A stretch of 23,680 nucleotides of DNA from Jimgerdemannia flammicorona (Eukaryota; Mucoromycota; Endogonomycetes; Endogonales; Endogonaceae): the NCBI GenBank assembly GCA_003990745.1, contig RBNI01001207.1:1-23680 (forward strand), written 5' to 3'. A program made the position numbers and the translations under genes. This document shows positions 1-9,225 of the stretch, one piece after another (position 1 is the first letter of the stretch; each line of letters opens with the position of its first letter). The notes beneath the pieces are model-generated. The model was given only the letters and a program-made list of their open reading frames with translations, did not search any database and was not told the DNA's origin.

Positions 1-863
1 ACATGTGAGGTTCCATCAGCTGTGGCAACTGCTTGGGTTTGTTGTACTGGAGAGGTGAAGACCTTGAGTCTGTTGGCTGTCTCTTTATTGATGAAGTTGC
101 CTAAGGCACCACTGTCTATCATGATCTTGACAGGTGCTTGGTTGACAAAGGCTTTAAGTGTAAGCAGTTTGTCTGATCCAATGGTGGTGATTTTGGTTGT
201 AGGAGCTTTCCTTCTGTTGGTTCTTCTTTGAGCCAGTTCGTTGACACAAGAGAAGCAATCATCAATCATGTGGGAAGAGTACATTCCAATGCCATGGGGG
301 CATCGGCCACTTGGTACATATCCATCTTCGATTTTCTTATAGAATTGTTCTTCCTTGTTCACGGTAGGTTGGGCTGGGGCCTTGTTTGATAAACCGAATC
401 CTTTGGATCCTCGGATAGTGGGCAGTAGTTCAGGGACTTCTTTGACTGTCAGGGTTGACTTGATTTTTTCAAATAGGATCTGGGCGATACAGAAGCCTAT
501 AGGGATCTTGAAGGGTGTCCAACTGTGGTTTCGGATGAGGACAATAATTTCGCCTGTATAGTCTTCGTCAATGACTCCTCCTTCTACTGAGAGTCCTTTC
601 AATACTAGGCTGCTGCGACAGCATATTCTTCCAACATGTCTTTCAGGAATTTGGATACTGATTCCTGTGTAGACTTGTTTAACTTCTCGGTTGGAGACTG
701 TAGCTTCTTCGGCTGCATACAAGTCATATCCAGCTGCTTTTTGACTTCCTTTGATTGGGGCCTTAGCAGTTTGTCTTAACTTGACAAAGTCTAGTGTTCT
801 GGTAGTCAGGTTGTTGAGGTGGTGCAGAGTGGTAACAGTTGCTCGTATTGCTGTTCGTGGTTT
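1..863 (-). CDS. Ty3/Gypsy dUTPase domain followed by start of aspartic protease (partial)
   Basis: This is an uninterrupted frame of 287 codons that runs off the left edge. It is in the same frame as gag and follows directly after a TGA at 864-866. All five trimeric dUTPase motifs are visible in order: AGYDLY (717-734), GRICCRSS (609-632), GGVIDEDYTG with the catalytic Asp and Tyr (552-581), GFCIAQ (480-497) and RGSKGFG (393-413). The domain spans about 115 residues from motif 1 to motif 5, normal for the family, which hydrolyses dUTP to dUMP and limits uracil in new cDNA. A linker with Cys and His residues follows, then an aspartic-protease active site, IDSGALGNFIN (Asp-Ser-Gly at 108-116). 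The order gag-dUTPase-protease recalls betaretroviruses. The frame may be expressed by readthrough of the TGA, or the whole may be one polyprotein with a mutated codon. Reverse transcriptase should lie beyond the left edge. Confidence 0.85.
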
Positions 864-2702
864 TCAGTTAGGGCAGGCACTGGCCATGTGTCCTGTCTTT
901 CGGCAATAGAAGCATGCTCCACTTCTTCTAAGTTCATTCCTTTCACCTTCAGTAAGTTTCTTGAAGGCACTCGGCTGGGTGGGTTCATAATTTCTGGGTG
1001 TCCACGAAGTGGATGATGAGGGAGCTCGGGATGCTTCATGCTTGGGTTCTTCCTTCTTGGTCCAAGTCTTTTCCTTGTTGTTGAATTGTCTTCGGGGCAG
1101 AATTGGTCTGGCTGTTAGGATCCGCTTGACCATAGTCTTGATTCTTGCTAGGTACCATTGTTGATGGTCACAACCAACTGGGCGTCCTTGTTCTCAGATT
1201 TTTCTAGTAAGCCATTCAGGCAGGGCATCGAATAAATGGTCTGCTCTTGTACCATTTCGTGCTTCGTTATTGGCAATGTATCCTAGGCCAATGGTATTCA
1301 GGAGTGACTCGAGTTTTGTACAGAAGGTTTCAAATTCCTCCTTGCCATGTACATCAAATTTGAGGTTGCGAAGTTTTACTCGGGATTCAGCGATCATGGT
1401 TTCACTGTGATATTGAGCAATCATGAGTTGTTTAAGTCCAGGGGCTGCAGGATGGTCTCCATATCCTGGGGCATTATTTGCTGCATTCTGAGCAACTACT
1501 GCAGGTCGGGTGTCCCATGTGAGGGGTTTTTCAGGAAGAGTTCGCCACCATTCTTCGGCAGGTCCTCAGAAGAATGTAACAACTCGGCGGACATAGGCTG
1601 TAGTGGTAGCAAAGAGTTGTTCCAGAGTGTGGTCTTGATTGTTTGTCAGAATGCGGTCAGCAACTTGCTCATTGGTCCATTGATTGGCTTCGAAGTTGGT
1701 GTCAACTATACTAATAAAGCTTTGGACTTCTTGTGCAGTATCATTGAAGGTAGGTAGACTCAGATTTTTTATAGGTCGGGTCTGTTCGGCTAAGGCAGTA
1801 ATAGTTGCTGCCATTATGGCTACCTGGGCTGTGAGGTCTATAATCTGTTGGTTTGCTATGTGGTTTACTAGAGGCGGTTGAACTACTGGTAGTGGTATTA
1901 CTGGTACTACTTGAGATACTGGTGCAGAGCATGATGGGGTTCTTTGAGTCTGTGTAAGTTGCTGAAGTAATAGTTGTGGATCTGGAGTAAGGGCTTGATA
2001 GATGGCTGTTTGTTGCTGTGTAGGTGTATTCTGTCCTGATGGAGGTATGTCTCCTTCGGTGGTGTATCCGGGATCGAATTCACTGAGATACTCCTCCTCC
2101 TCTTGAGTTTGGTCTCCATGTACTAGGGTTTGCTCGGCGTCAAAGTAGACAGAATCAGTTGTATATCTGATTTCAGATGGACTTAATTCAAAGTCAAGTT
2201 CTGGTTCGGTATTGGTTTCGGATTCAGGTAGGGCTGTAGCAGGGCCTGCTTCAGGTTCGGGATTAGGTAGTTGATGAAGAGTTTCTCTTGCTTCTTCTTT
2301 AAGAATATGGCGGGCCTTGCTGTTCTGGAATCGGTAGTATAATGCAGTCTTGGTCCTGGTACGGTGAAAGTCGGTAGAGTTGAGCCACTTGGCTACAGAG
2401 GCTTGGGCTTCGTGAGGAACTAAGGCTAGAAAGACTGCTGCTGGTTATCCTAGGTCGCTCGGATTTGTGGAGCTGACAAAACTCTCGTTGAGAAGAGTAA
2501 AGAAGGCTTCTATAAGACCATCTTCTTCTTGACTTGCTGGGTGTAGTGCAAGGAGTTCGGTGAATAGGGTTTCGCCTATTTGCTGATTTAATCGGAGTAC
2601 TTCTTTCTTTGAATGAAGTTTGTCCCACTTGTTGCAGGTGTGGAGGTCAAATTGTCCTTGTGTGTCAGGTTCAATTCTCTCCAGATTGTCAGATAGTTCA
2701 GA
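864..2702 (-). pseudogene. gag: Ty3/Gypsy gag polyprotein, broken by stops
   Basis: One frame can be followed from about 2702, just downstream of the primer binding site, to 864. It is interrupted by a TAA at 2445-2447 and TGAs at 1566-1568, 1194-1196 and 864-866. No ATG is seen at the head, so the start is unsure. The middle part is rich in Gln, Pro, Glu and Thr. Around 1190-1820 there is a typical retrotransposon capsid stretch, including LPTFNDTAQEVQSFI and AEEWWRTL. A CCHC zinc knuckle (C-X2-C-X4-H-X4-C; CFYCRKTGHMASAC) lies at 873-914 and marks the nucleocapsid. The stops fit simple transitions, CAA to TAA and CGA or TGG to TGA. Gag packages the element RNA in cytoplasmic virus-like particles. 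The last TGA falls just after the knuckle, where some retroelements have a natural readthrough stop, so it may not be damage. Confidence 0.85.
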
Positions 2703-2725
2703 ATAAATTCCAGTTCAGAGGTTGG

Positions 2726-2739
2726 GCTCTATACCAACT
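2726..2739 (-). other. Primer binding site of the Gypsy element
   Basis: Read on the minus strand, the sequence immediately after the LTR end (CCTACA) is AGTTGGTATAGAGCCC. It resembles the TGGTATCAGAGC primer binding site used by many LTR elements that prime with initiator tRNA-Met. The decayed copy at 18239-18250 has TTGGTATAAA at the same position relative to its LTR end, which supports the boundary. Confidence 0.6.
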
Positions 2740-3313
2740 TGTAGGAATTCGCAGAAGGGTTTGTAGTGGGGTGAGGAAGCGTCTTGAAGCAGAATTGGAT
2801 TGTAAACCGCTGCTACCAAGTTGTAAGAGGGTTGCTTTTTAAGGTAACCATTACGTAGTTCTGGAAGGGTTTTCTGGAAGTTCTGGATATTCTGGAAGAC
2901 CGTTTTTCTTATGGTCAAGATCAATTTCGTATGGAGTACATCCTCTATGCTTATTGATTTCAAGATCGGGTTGACATCTCAACCAAAGTTCTTTTTCGGA
3001 CTAGTTCTGGATGTTCAGGATTTTCCGTATTTCAGGAAGTTCAAGAAACTAAGACCAGCTTAGTTGAATTGGCGTATTGCTGCAGACAATACCCAATTAG
3101 GAATTTTCGTGACAGGGTTAGGAGTAGGACCTAACGGGGAGCAGATTTACTTAAGAGTGGTTTGTGGGTTATTAAATAGGTTTATTCGCTATTCATGATA
3201 TTGCTATACTAGGAGTAGTTGTGTGAAGGGATATTGTGGGGAAGTGCTCAGGAGTTGTGTTCAGATTGTTCAGGTCTGTTCAAGTCTGAGATTCTGAGGT
3301 CTGGGGGAGGGGG

Positions 3314-3321
3314 TATTTATA
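3314..3321 (-). promoter_or_regulatory. TATA box of LTR1
   Basis: The minus strand reads CTAGTATAAATACCC here, a good TATA match inside the LTR and oriented toward gag. It would place the transcription start about 25-35 bp downstream, near 3285. Confidence 0.5.
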
Positions 3322-3371
3322 CTAGTAAGGGGCTATCTGGACTATACTAGATATGGATGTAGCACTAAGTG

Positions 3372-3600
3372 CTTTGCTGAGTCGGAATGCAGTCACGTAG
3401 TACAAGTGTGATCTGAAATGTCAAGAGATCGTCTGACTGCTGAGTCAGTTCACAGTCACATCGTACAAGGCTAATCTAACTATATTATGACTGCTAATCT
3501 ATTTATGGGTTTACACGCTGTCTGGGTAGTCTTCGATGACATCACCATCGATGACATCATCACTGGCAAAGTCTGAGCAGTTTTCTGACTTCTGACATCA
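3372..3600 (-). promoter_or_regulatory. Repeated motifs in LTR1 U3 region
   Basis: TGACATCA occurs three times on the plus strand (3537-3544, 3552-3559, 3593-3600). TGCTGAGTC occurs twice (near 3372 and 3440). A CAGTCAC...GTACAAG pair is also repeated. They lie upstream of the TATA box, where enhancer repeats of LTRs usually sit. TGACATCA resembles bZIP (CRE/AP-1-like) sites; binding is inference. Confidence 0.35.
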
Positions 3601-3605
3601 TCAGT

Positions 3606-4311
3606 TTCAAGATGTCGTCACTTCTATCTCTTGCAAGATTAAGGCTATCCTTGGTGGTGGTGGTTGTACAAGGATAACAGGTCTTGGTTCTCTTTTTTTT
3701 TTGGTCTGCTGGCGCATTTGCGAGGACTGGCCATTCTCGTCTAGGGCGAGGGCTCCCAATGTCGTGGCTGGGGGTTCGAACCTCTCGGAAATGATATTTT
3801 CTATAATCCGAGGCAATTTCTAGTAGTAATATCTGTCACGTGGATGGCTTGAGACTGGTTTCGACGTTGTCGGCTTTCTTGAGTTCAGATGAAGCGTCCG
3901 TCACTCTTCAACGGAGGTGACACAGATAGAGCAAACAGAGTTGTTCAAATGTATTTTACTTCTACTAAGTAATGAGATCTTGTATAGTTGCAGTGTATCT
4001 TGATCTTGAGTTGATAGGCACAGTTCGTGAACCTTTTGATGGGTGAGATAGGGTTCTTCTTATCTCAATTTGAGTTTGGTACTTTTGGTTTCCTTTTGTA
4101 AGTACAGTACACCAATTTGTTATAGTGGTTCAGAGTCAGTCTTATGGTTGTAGTACTTCTTCTAGTATTCTTGTATCTTGGCGGTGGGTTCTCGTGCTTG
4201 CTGGCATATTTCGTGTAACCAGATGATCTCTTGTTTTGTAGTCTCGCATGTGGTTTCCAAATTAATTCTGAGGATGCCATGCGATTTTGGTGGCTTGGAG
4301 GTTGTGCGCTT
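3606..4311 (-). pseudogene. pol: Gypsy pol 3' end: integrase C-terminal remnant
   Basis: The minus strand from about 4280 to 3967 translates, with stops, to a stretch ending ...KVHELCL...LQLYKIS. It contains KIQEY, KKYYNHKTDSEPL, IGVLYLQKETKSTKLKLR and EEPYLTHQKV in that order. This is the familiar pattern at the end of Ty3/Gypsy integrases (a KYYD-type stretch, then IGDLVYL, then GPY.I..KV). Further down, 3607-3816 is open and ends near an A-rich tract (plus-strand poly-T at 3691-3702), a possible polypurine tract before the LTR. The upstream part of pol is missing: LINE sequence begins at about 4312. It is the same family as, or a close relative of, the gag-dUTPase body, but this cannot be tested here. 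Confidence 0.6.
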
Positions 4312-5311
4312 ACACTCCCTCTAACATCACCCATCTTGCCCAGTCCTCCAAGAGTCTAGTCAGTCTACAAGAAGCCCACTGCACCCACTGCCTCCTCTGT
4401 CTCCCAGCCTCCTTACCAGCCTCGCTCCAGAAGGTCCTAGCCATCTCCTTCATCCTCATCCACCGAATGCCAACTGGGGCACCCTCCTGCCTCCAGTACT
4501 CCACTCGCAGTTGAATGTCTTCAGTCCACTCATCCCACCAGATCTCATCATCTAGTAGGGAGGAATTAAGGCGCTAATGTCCAGACCCATCCCCACTCCC
4601 CCCAAAATGTCTCTGCCCTAAAAGCCCCCAATGATCCGACCAAGGACACCATTCCACCTCCAGCAACTTCCAAACATCCAAGCCCCAGCAGCTGGCTGTC
4701 AGAATCCAATCAATCCTCATCCCCAGGCCCCCAGCTCAGTGCATGTACACCCTCCTATCCCCCCAACATTCTCTACCCGCATCTACCAGAGCACTCAGTC
4801 TTTCCACTTCCTTCCATACTGCCAGTCCTCCACTCTGCCTCTCAGCTCCTTGTTCTCCATCAGTTCTGTCTCTCAATATGTCTCTGACCATATTGAAGTC
4901 CCCACTGAGCATGTCTATCCCAACCTCCACAAGAATCCCACTCTCCTGTAGGCCCTTCACCCAATTCACATGCTCACCCCATACTGCGGGGCAGTAACAG
5001 GAGCCCACTGTAACTGGCTCCCAATCTGTATGCATCCACTCTCCCCAGACCAATCTATCCCCCCAGCTCCACATATCCCTTATCTCCCCTTTGCCTTTCC
5101 ACACCAGAATCCCAACCTTGCCCTTTCAGACTGCCTTGTCTCCCCACTCCTTCGTCCATTTCAGTCTATCTAAGTCATCCTCACACCTGATATCCTGCAA
5201 GAGGAAGAGATCGGCCTCCAATCCCTTCAGCCAAGTAAAAATGTTCTTACATCGATAAGTGCCCCGTAACCCATTCACATTCAAAGAACAAATGTTGGTT
5301 GTACTATTCAT
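4312..5311 (-). pseudogene. LINE-1 ORF2, endonuclease part only
   Basis: The start is ATG at 5309-5311, 31 bp after the ORF1 stop. The frame shows an exonuclease-endonuclease-phosphatase (APE-type) fold: ICSLNVNGLRG, then ADLFLLQD, SGDFNMV (near 4892-4903), DWIL and WSDHWGLL (SDH near 4631-4639). These are the metal-binding and catalytic landmarks of LINE endonucleases, which nick target DNA to prime reverse transcription. In-frame stops are TGA at 5126-5128, TGA at 4736-4738 (Trp in LINE-2) and TAG at 4574-4576, also present in LINE-2. Homology to LINE-2 ends after residues LEGV at about 4312, so the reverse transcriptase is absent. Confidence 0.85.
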
Positions 5312-5342
5312 AGTAAAAAAATGGTATGTTAACAAGCTTTCT

Positions 5343-7367
5343 CTACTGCTCCATGTCCATCTCCTCCTGCACCAAATCCAGATTGCATTCCATGGTCACC
5401 TCCTCCTCTTCAGCCCTCTGAGCCTCCAGTCCTGCCAACAGCTCATTCATCTCCCCATCTGCCTTCTTCTCGAATTCCTCATGGTACTCCAGGCAGGCTT
5501 CCTGCCAGAGCTGCAGTCCATAATGCTTGGTCCAGCAGTATTCAGCCCTCTCTCCTATGACTCCTGCCATCTCTGCCTCCTGCTCCTTATCTACCTCATA
5601 GCCCTCCTCCTCCAGATACACTGCCAGGATCTCCACCTTCAATGCCATCACCACCCCTTCCCCCTGCAGAATCCTTGCACAATACTCGTTGCTCATCACC
5701 CTCAGATCCACCTCACTGAGCTCCTCGGCTGCCAGGTTGTTCATCATCCTGTACATCCAAAGTAGGTTCCCCACCTCCTTTCCTCCAGGGGTCGCTGGCC
5801 TCCCACCATCCAGCATTATGGTGTCAGCCCCAGCACTCGCAGCCTCATCCCATTCCTCTGGGATGTCCACCAGTTCCTCCTCACCAACTGCCACCACTTG
5901 TCCCCCATTCGCTGCCTCTGGAACTCCAAATTGCACTCTCTGGGCCCCCCGCATTGGCACATCCTCCTCCACCCTGTTTTGGGAAGCTGGGCCTCACCTG
6001 ATAAGGGAAGTAGGGGTTGGAGAATTCTCCCATATCTCATCCCAAACCTCCAGCATACCATCTGCATACAGGTCCTTGCCAGTCATCTCCCTGTTCTCAT
6101 CAGTCCCCTTCCCAGCACTCTCACCTCCCTTGCCTGCCCAGACACTCGCTTTGGCCCCCCCTGTGGCTACCATCCTGCTTGTCTCCTTCTGAGGTCCACC
6201 CTTCATCTTTGCCAGCAGTTCCCTCTGCCTCTTATGTCTCTGATCTCGTTCCCACTGCACCTTACTCACTCGAATCTGCTTCCCATCCACCACCTCCAAG
6301 TGCATCACCTCCTCAAAGGCCCTCCAAGCCTTCGCCTGCTGTTCCACCACACCACTCAGCTCTTCCAGCACTTTCAATAGGTCCTCTTCCTCCTCCTCAC
6401 TCCCCTTCATCCTCATCACCTTGCATATAATTGCCCCCCAGACTATACCAGAAGGCCAGTCTCTTGCCTTCCTGGTTGCCTCCTTCTCTGCCAACTGAAT
6501 CCTCACATTCATGTCTCCCATCCTGAGCAAAGTCCCCTCTCAGACTCTAAAACCAATATCCACCACCTCTCTATACTACGCCATGACCTCCTCAACACTC
6601 TTTCTTGTCTCCATTGCCATCACTGTAGGCACCCCTTTCACCAACAGTTGGACCACTCTGGGGTCCCATTTCAGACATTGAGCCATCGGTACACACATCT
6701 CCCCAACTACCAATCCAACCTTCAATGCTTCCTCCAATGGATCAGCCTCCTCAAAGCCCACCTCTACTCCCTCCAGTTCCTTCAGAAACTTTACAGACAC
6801 TGCTCCAGCCATCTGCTTAGCAATCAGCCCCAATACCATTTTTGCCATCACTGCTAGGCCCCGGAAGCACAGTGTCACCGCAAATACTGAAATTGATTTC
6901 TTGAGTAATGGTGCCACCACCAGGCCTGTCACACCATCCACCAAATCTCCTTGTCTCCCAAGCCCCAGTTGCCCAGCCGCACCATCTACAGTCATATCTG
7001 GATTTTTTTCCAGATCAGCAGTCCCGTCTCTATCAGCTGTCACACTCCCCCCAGCCACAACACCTCTAGTCCCACTGCCCCCTCTGCCAAGGGCCACTCC
7101 CCCATGTACTGTCGCCTTCTCCGTTTCCTTGCCTTTCTTCAACCAACCCTCCAGCCCCAATGCCTGCCTCCTCTCCTTCACCATCTCAGCAAAGCTCGCC
7201 CTCCCAGATCCCTGTCCTCTACTACCACCTCCTCCCCTTCTATGCCCACCTGCCAGCAGCCCCCTCATACCTCCCCCCAGGCCAGGGCCTCTCCCTACTT
7301 GCTGCCAGTTGAATGCACTTGGGCTGCCCTGCTCAGTACGCACCTCAGATTGCCTATTGGTTGCCAT
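5343..7367 (-). pseudogene. LINE-1 ORF1 (gag-like protein)
   Basis: The frame begins at ATG 7365-7367 (MATNRQSEVRTEQG) and stays in one phase to a TAG at 5343-5345, 675 codons. Stops inside are TAG 6576-6578, TGA 6540-6542 and TGA 5994-5996. The first 120 residues are Gly/Arg-rich and probably bind RNA. A conserved block follows (VSVKFLKELEGVEVGFEE, WDPRVVQLLVKGVPT) that is shared with LINE-2. The C-terminus is Glu-rich and likely coiled coil. No CCHC knuckle is seen, although many Tad-type ORF1 proteins have one. The stop at 5994 is TGA here and TAG at the same place in LINE-2. Both can come from one ancestral TGG, so ORF1 was probably continuous, but two proteins are also possible. Confidence 0.75.
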
Positions 7368-7460
7368 GTTGCTAGTCTCTTTTCTCCAAAACGATGTTAT
7401 AGTTACTTTCCGAATGTTGTGTAACCCAAGAGGTACCAGAGAGAGATGTGCTTGTGATTG

Positions 7461-7856
7461 TTCACATACTACTTCTAGTCTTAACTAATGGCAATATTAT
7501 GAATAATAAATACATCTATTTAATAACTCATAAACTACTCTTAAATAAATCTATACTATATTAGGTCTCACTCCTAACTAGATCTAGAAATTTCCTAATT
7601 GGGTATTTTCTGCAGCAATATATATATCTACTCAACTAAGTTGGTCTTAGTTTCTTGAATTTTCTAAAATAATAGAAATCCTAAATATTCAAAATAAGTC
7701 TAAGAAAAGGACTTTTGATTGAGACATTAACTCAATCTTGAAATTAATAAGTATAAGAAATATACTCTATACAAAATTGATCTTGACCTAAAGAAAATAG
7801 TCTTTCAAAATATTCAGAACTTCTAGAAAACTCTTTCAGAACTATATAAAAGTATC
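7461..7856 (+). repeat. LTR2, left part (decayed Gypsy LTR, opposite strand to LTR1)
   Basis: The sequence aligns to the reverse complement of about 2850-3245 over its whole length. Preserved blocks include CCTAATTGGGTATT, CTGCAGCAATA and TTGGTCTTAGTTTCTTGAA. Most differences are C-to-T and G-to-A, many at CpA. The U3 part is missing on the left, where the LINE-1 leader begins. On the right it stops at the position equivalent to the A-rich site near 2840, exactly where the piece at 18141 resumes. Confidence 0.75.
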
Positions 7857-8281
7857 TTTTTTTTTTTTATAATTACTCAAACTTTTACTTCATTATCAAT
7901 TAGTCTATAATATATCTATACTTAATACAGATGATCAAACCCCTCATCTAATCTCATATAGAGTACTTTCTTTCTCTCTATCTTTCTATAATATCACTAA
8001 CCCCCCTACTACCCCAATCCTCTCTCCACTCTGCCCACAGATCTTTTCTACAAGTTCTTATCAAAGTTTCCCTCTAGGACTCCATCTCTACCACCAATCA
8101 TTCAAAACCTCTAGCATCAATTATTCTTATATTACAATCTATATCTTAAGTACCAAATACTAGTTATCCTCATATATATACAGCCAATGTCCAGCAAGCC
8201 CAATCCAAATAGCCAGAGTCTACTCAATAGTTAACCACTCATTACTAACCCCTCCCACCAGTCTCCTTCAAAGATCACTCT
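7857..8281 (-). mobile_element. LINE-A, 3' end and 3' UTR with A-tail junction
   Basis: The reverse complement matches the last 300 bases of LINE-2 (23380-23680), for example GCTGGACATTGGC and GATCTGTGGGCAGAGTGGAG. It then runs on about 150 bases as an AT-rich 3' UTR and ends in twelve T on the plus strand (7857-7868). This is the expected A-tail of a LINE inserted by target-primed reverse transcription in minus orientation. On the other side it is cut by the palindromic element at 8282. Confidence 0.7.
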
Positions 8282-9225
8282 TGTACTTCTAAAAAATTAA
8301 ATTGAGGCCTAATTTGATTCAAATCAATTCAATTTGAATCAATTTGAATTAAGGTCTAATTTGATTTGAATTTTAATTTAAACCTAATTTTTTTGAAATT
8401 CAATAACTTGATAAAAACATATCCAAATTTAATGATCATTGTTGTACTGGATTCACCTTGTTAGGGTAAATCTGATAAGCTAAAATACATCAAATTTAGA
8501 TATGTTTCCATTAAGTTATTGTATTTCAAAGTTTGACTTCAAATCAGACCTCAATTCATGAACCTAAATTTTTGAAATTAAATAATATAATGAAAACATG
8601 TCCAAATTTAATGATCTTTATTATACTGGATTCATCTTATCAAGGTGAATCCAACAAGCTAAAATATATCAAATTTGGATATGTTTTAATCATATTATCA
8701 TATTTCAAAATTTGTCTTCAAATCAGTTCTCAATTTATAAACCTAAATATTGGAAATTCAATATTATGACAAAAACATATCCAAATTTAATCATCTTTAT
8801 TATACTGGATTCGTCTTATTAAGATGAATCCAACAAGCTAAAATACATGAAATTTAGACATATTTTTATCAAGTTATTATATTTCAAAGTATCATATTTA
8901 ATTTTAAATTAAATCAGATCTCAATTTTGAACCTAAATATTTGAAATATAATAATGTGACAAAAATATGTTCAAATTTTGTTATACTGGATTCGCCTTGT
9001 CAAGGCAAATCCAACAAGCTAAAATATATCAAATTTAGACATATTTTCATTTAGTTATTATATTTCATTAAATCAGATCTTAATTTGATTCAAACATTTT
9101 AAATCGAACCTCCAATTTGATTCAAACTCAATTTGATTTGAACCCAATTCAAATTGAAAAATCTCCAATTTGATTTAATTCAAAATACTCTCAATTTGAT
9201 TTGATTCAAATTGATTCGAGCACTA
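8282..9225. mobile_element. hAT-type non-autonomous element made of four palindromic units (MITE-1)
   Basis: This is an AT-rich insertion in LINE-A. The right end read inward is TAGTGCTCGAATC, matching the terminal repeat of the 6.7-kb hAT. The left end, TGTACTTCT, is a decayed version. Flanking 8-mers ATCACTCT and GTTATCCT differ only by transitions and match AGCACCCT at the same site of LINE-2. Inside are four near-perfect palindromes with arms of 60-70 bp and centres of a few bases: about 8392-8529, 8571-8708, 8751-8888 and 8940-9067. In the fourth the centre is GGATTCGCCTTG-T-CAAGGCAAATCC. Between and outside them are short AATTTGATTCAAAT-type repeats. It has no coding capacity. Confidence 0.65.

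Larger units (their letters stand above)
2740..3600 (-). repeat. LTR1, Gypsy long terminal repeat (outer end uncertain)
   Basis: The inner end is set by the TG...CA rule (plus-strand TGTAGG at 2740) next to the primer binding site. The stretch 2745-3250 is matched base for base, with many transitions, by the plus-strand sequence at 7461-7856 plus 18141-18238, which proves it is a repeat. A TATA box lies at 3314-3321. The outer end cannot be fixed because no full second LTR is present. Candidates are near 3597-3603 and near 3677, where the minus strand reads TGTTATCC. Gag follows downstream and a pol 3' end lies upstream, so this LTR serves two element bodies. Confidence 0.75.
4312..7460 (-). 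mobile_element. LINE-1: Tad1/L1-type LINE, 5' part, 3'-truncated
   Basis: This holds a short 5' leader (7368-7460), ORF1 and the first third of ORF2. It is less decayed than the other copies in the window. Copies that lose the 5' end are the rule for LINEs; this one has lost the 3' end, so a later rearrangement with Gypsy sequence at about 4312 is likely. The 5' side abuts LTR2. Confidence 0.8.

Noticed and set aside
22..561. Plus-strand small frames at the left edge
   Set aside because: They lie opposite the intact dUTPase-protease frame and show no motif.
3715..3793. tRNA-like segment with a perfect GGTTCGAACC B-box and a possible acceptor and anticodon stem
   Set aside because: The D arm and A box do not fit, one acceptor pair fails, position 33 is C, and the segment lies in the tail of a Gypsy pol remnant. 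The B-box match is palindromic and likely chance.
4631..7488. Long plus-strand open frames rich in Pro, Ser and Leu
   Set aside because: They are shadows of the minus-strand LINE ORFs, as shown by motif content and by homology to LINE-2 on the other strand.
8282..9225. Hairpins as transcription terminators or an rRNA/centromeric satellite
   Set aside because: Boundaries with terminal repeats and target duplications in LINE sequence show an insertion. Only four units are present.
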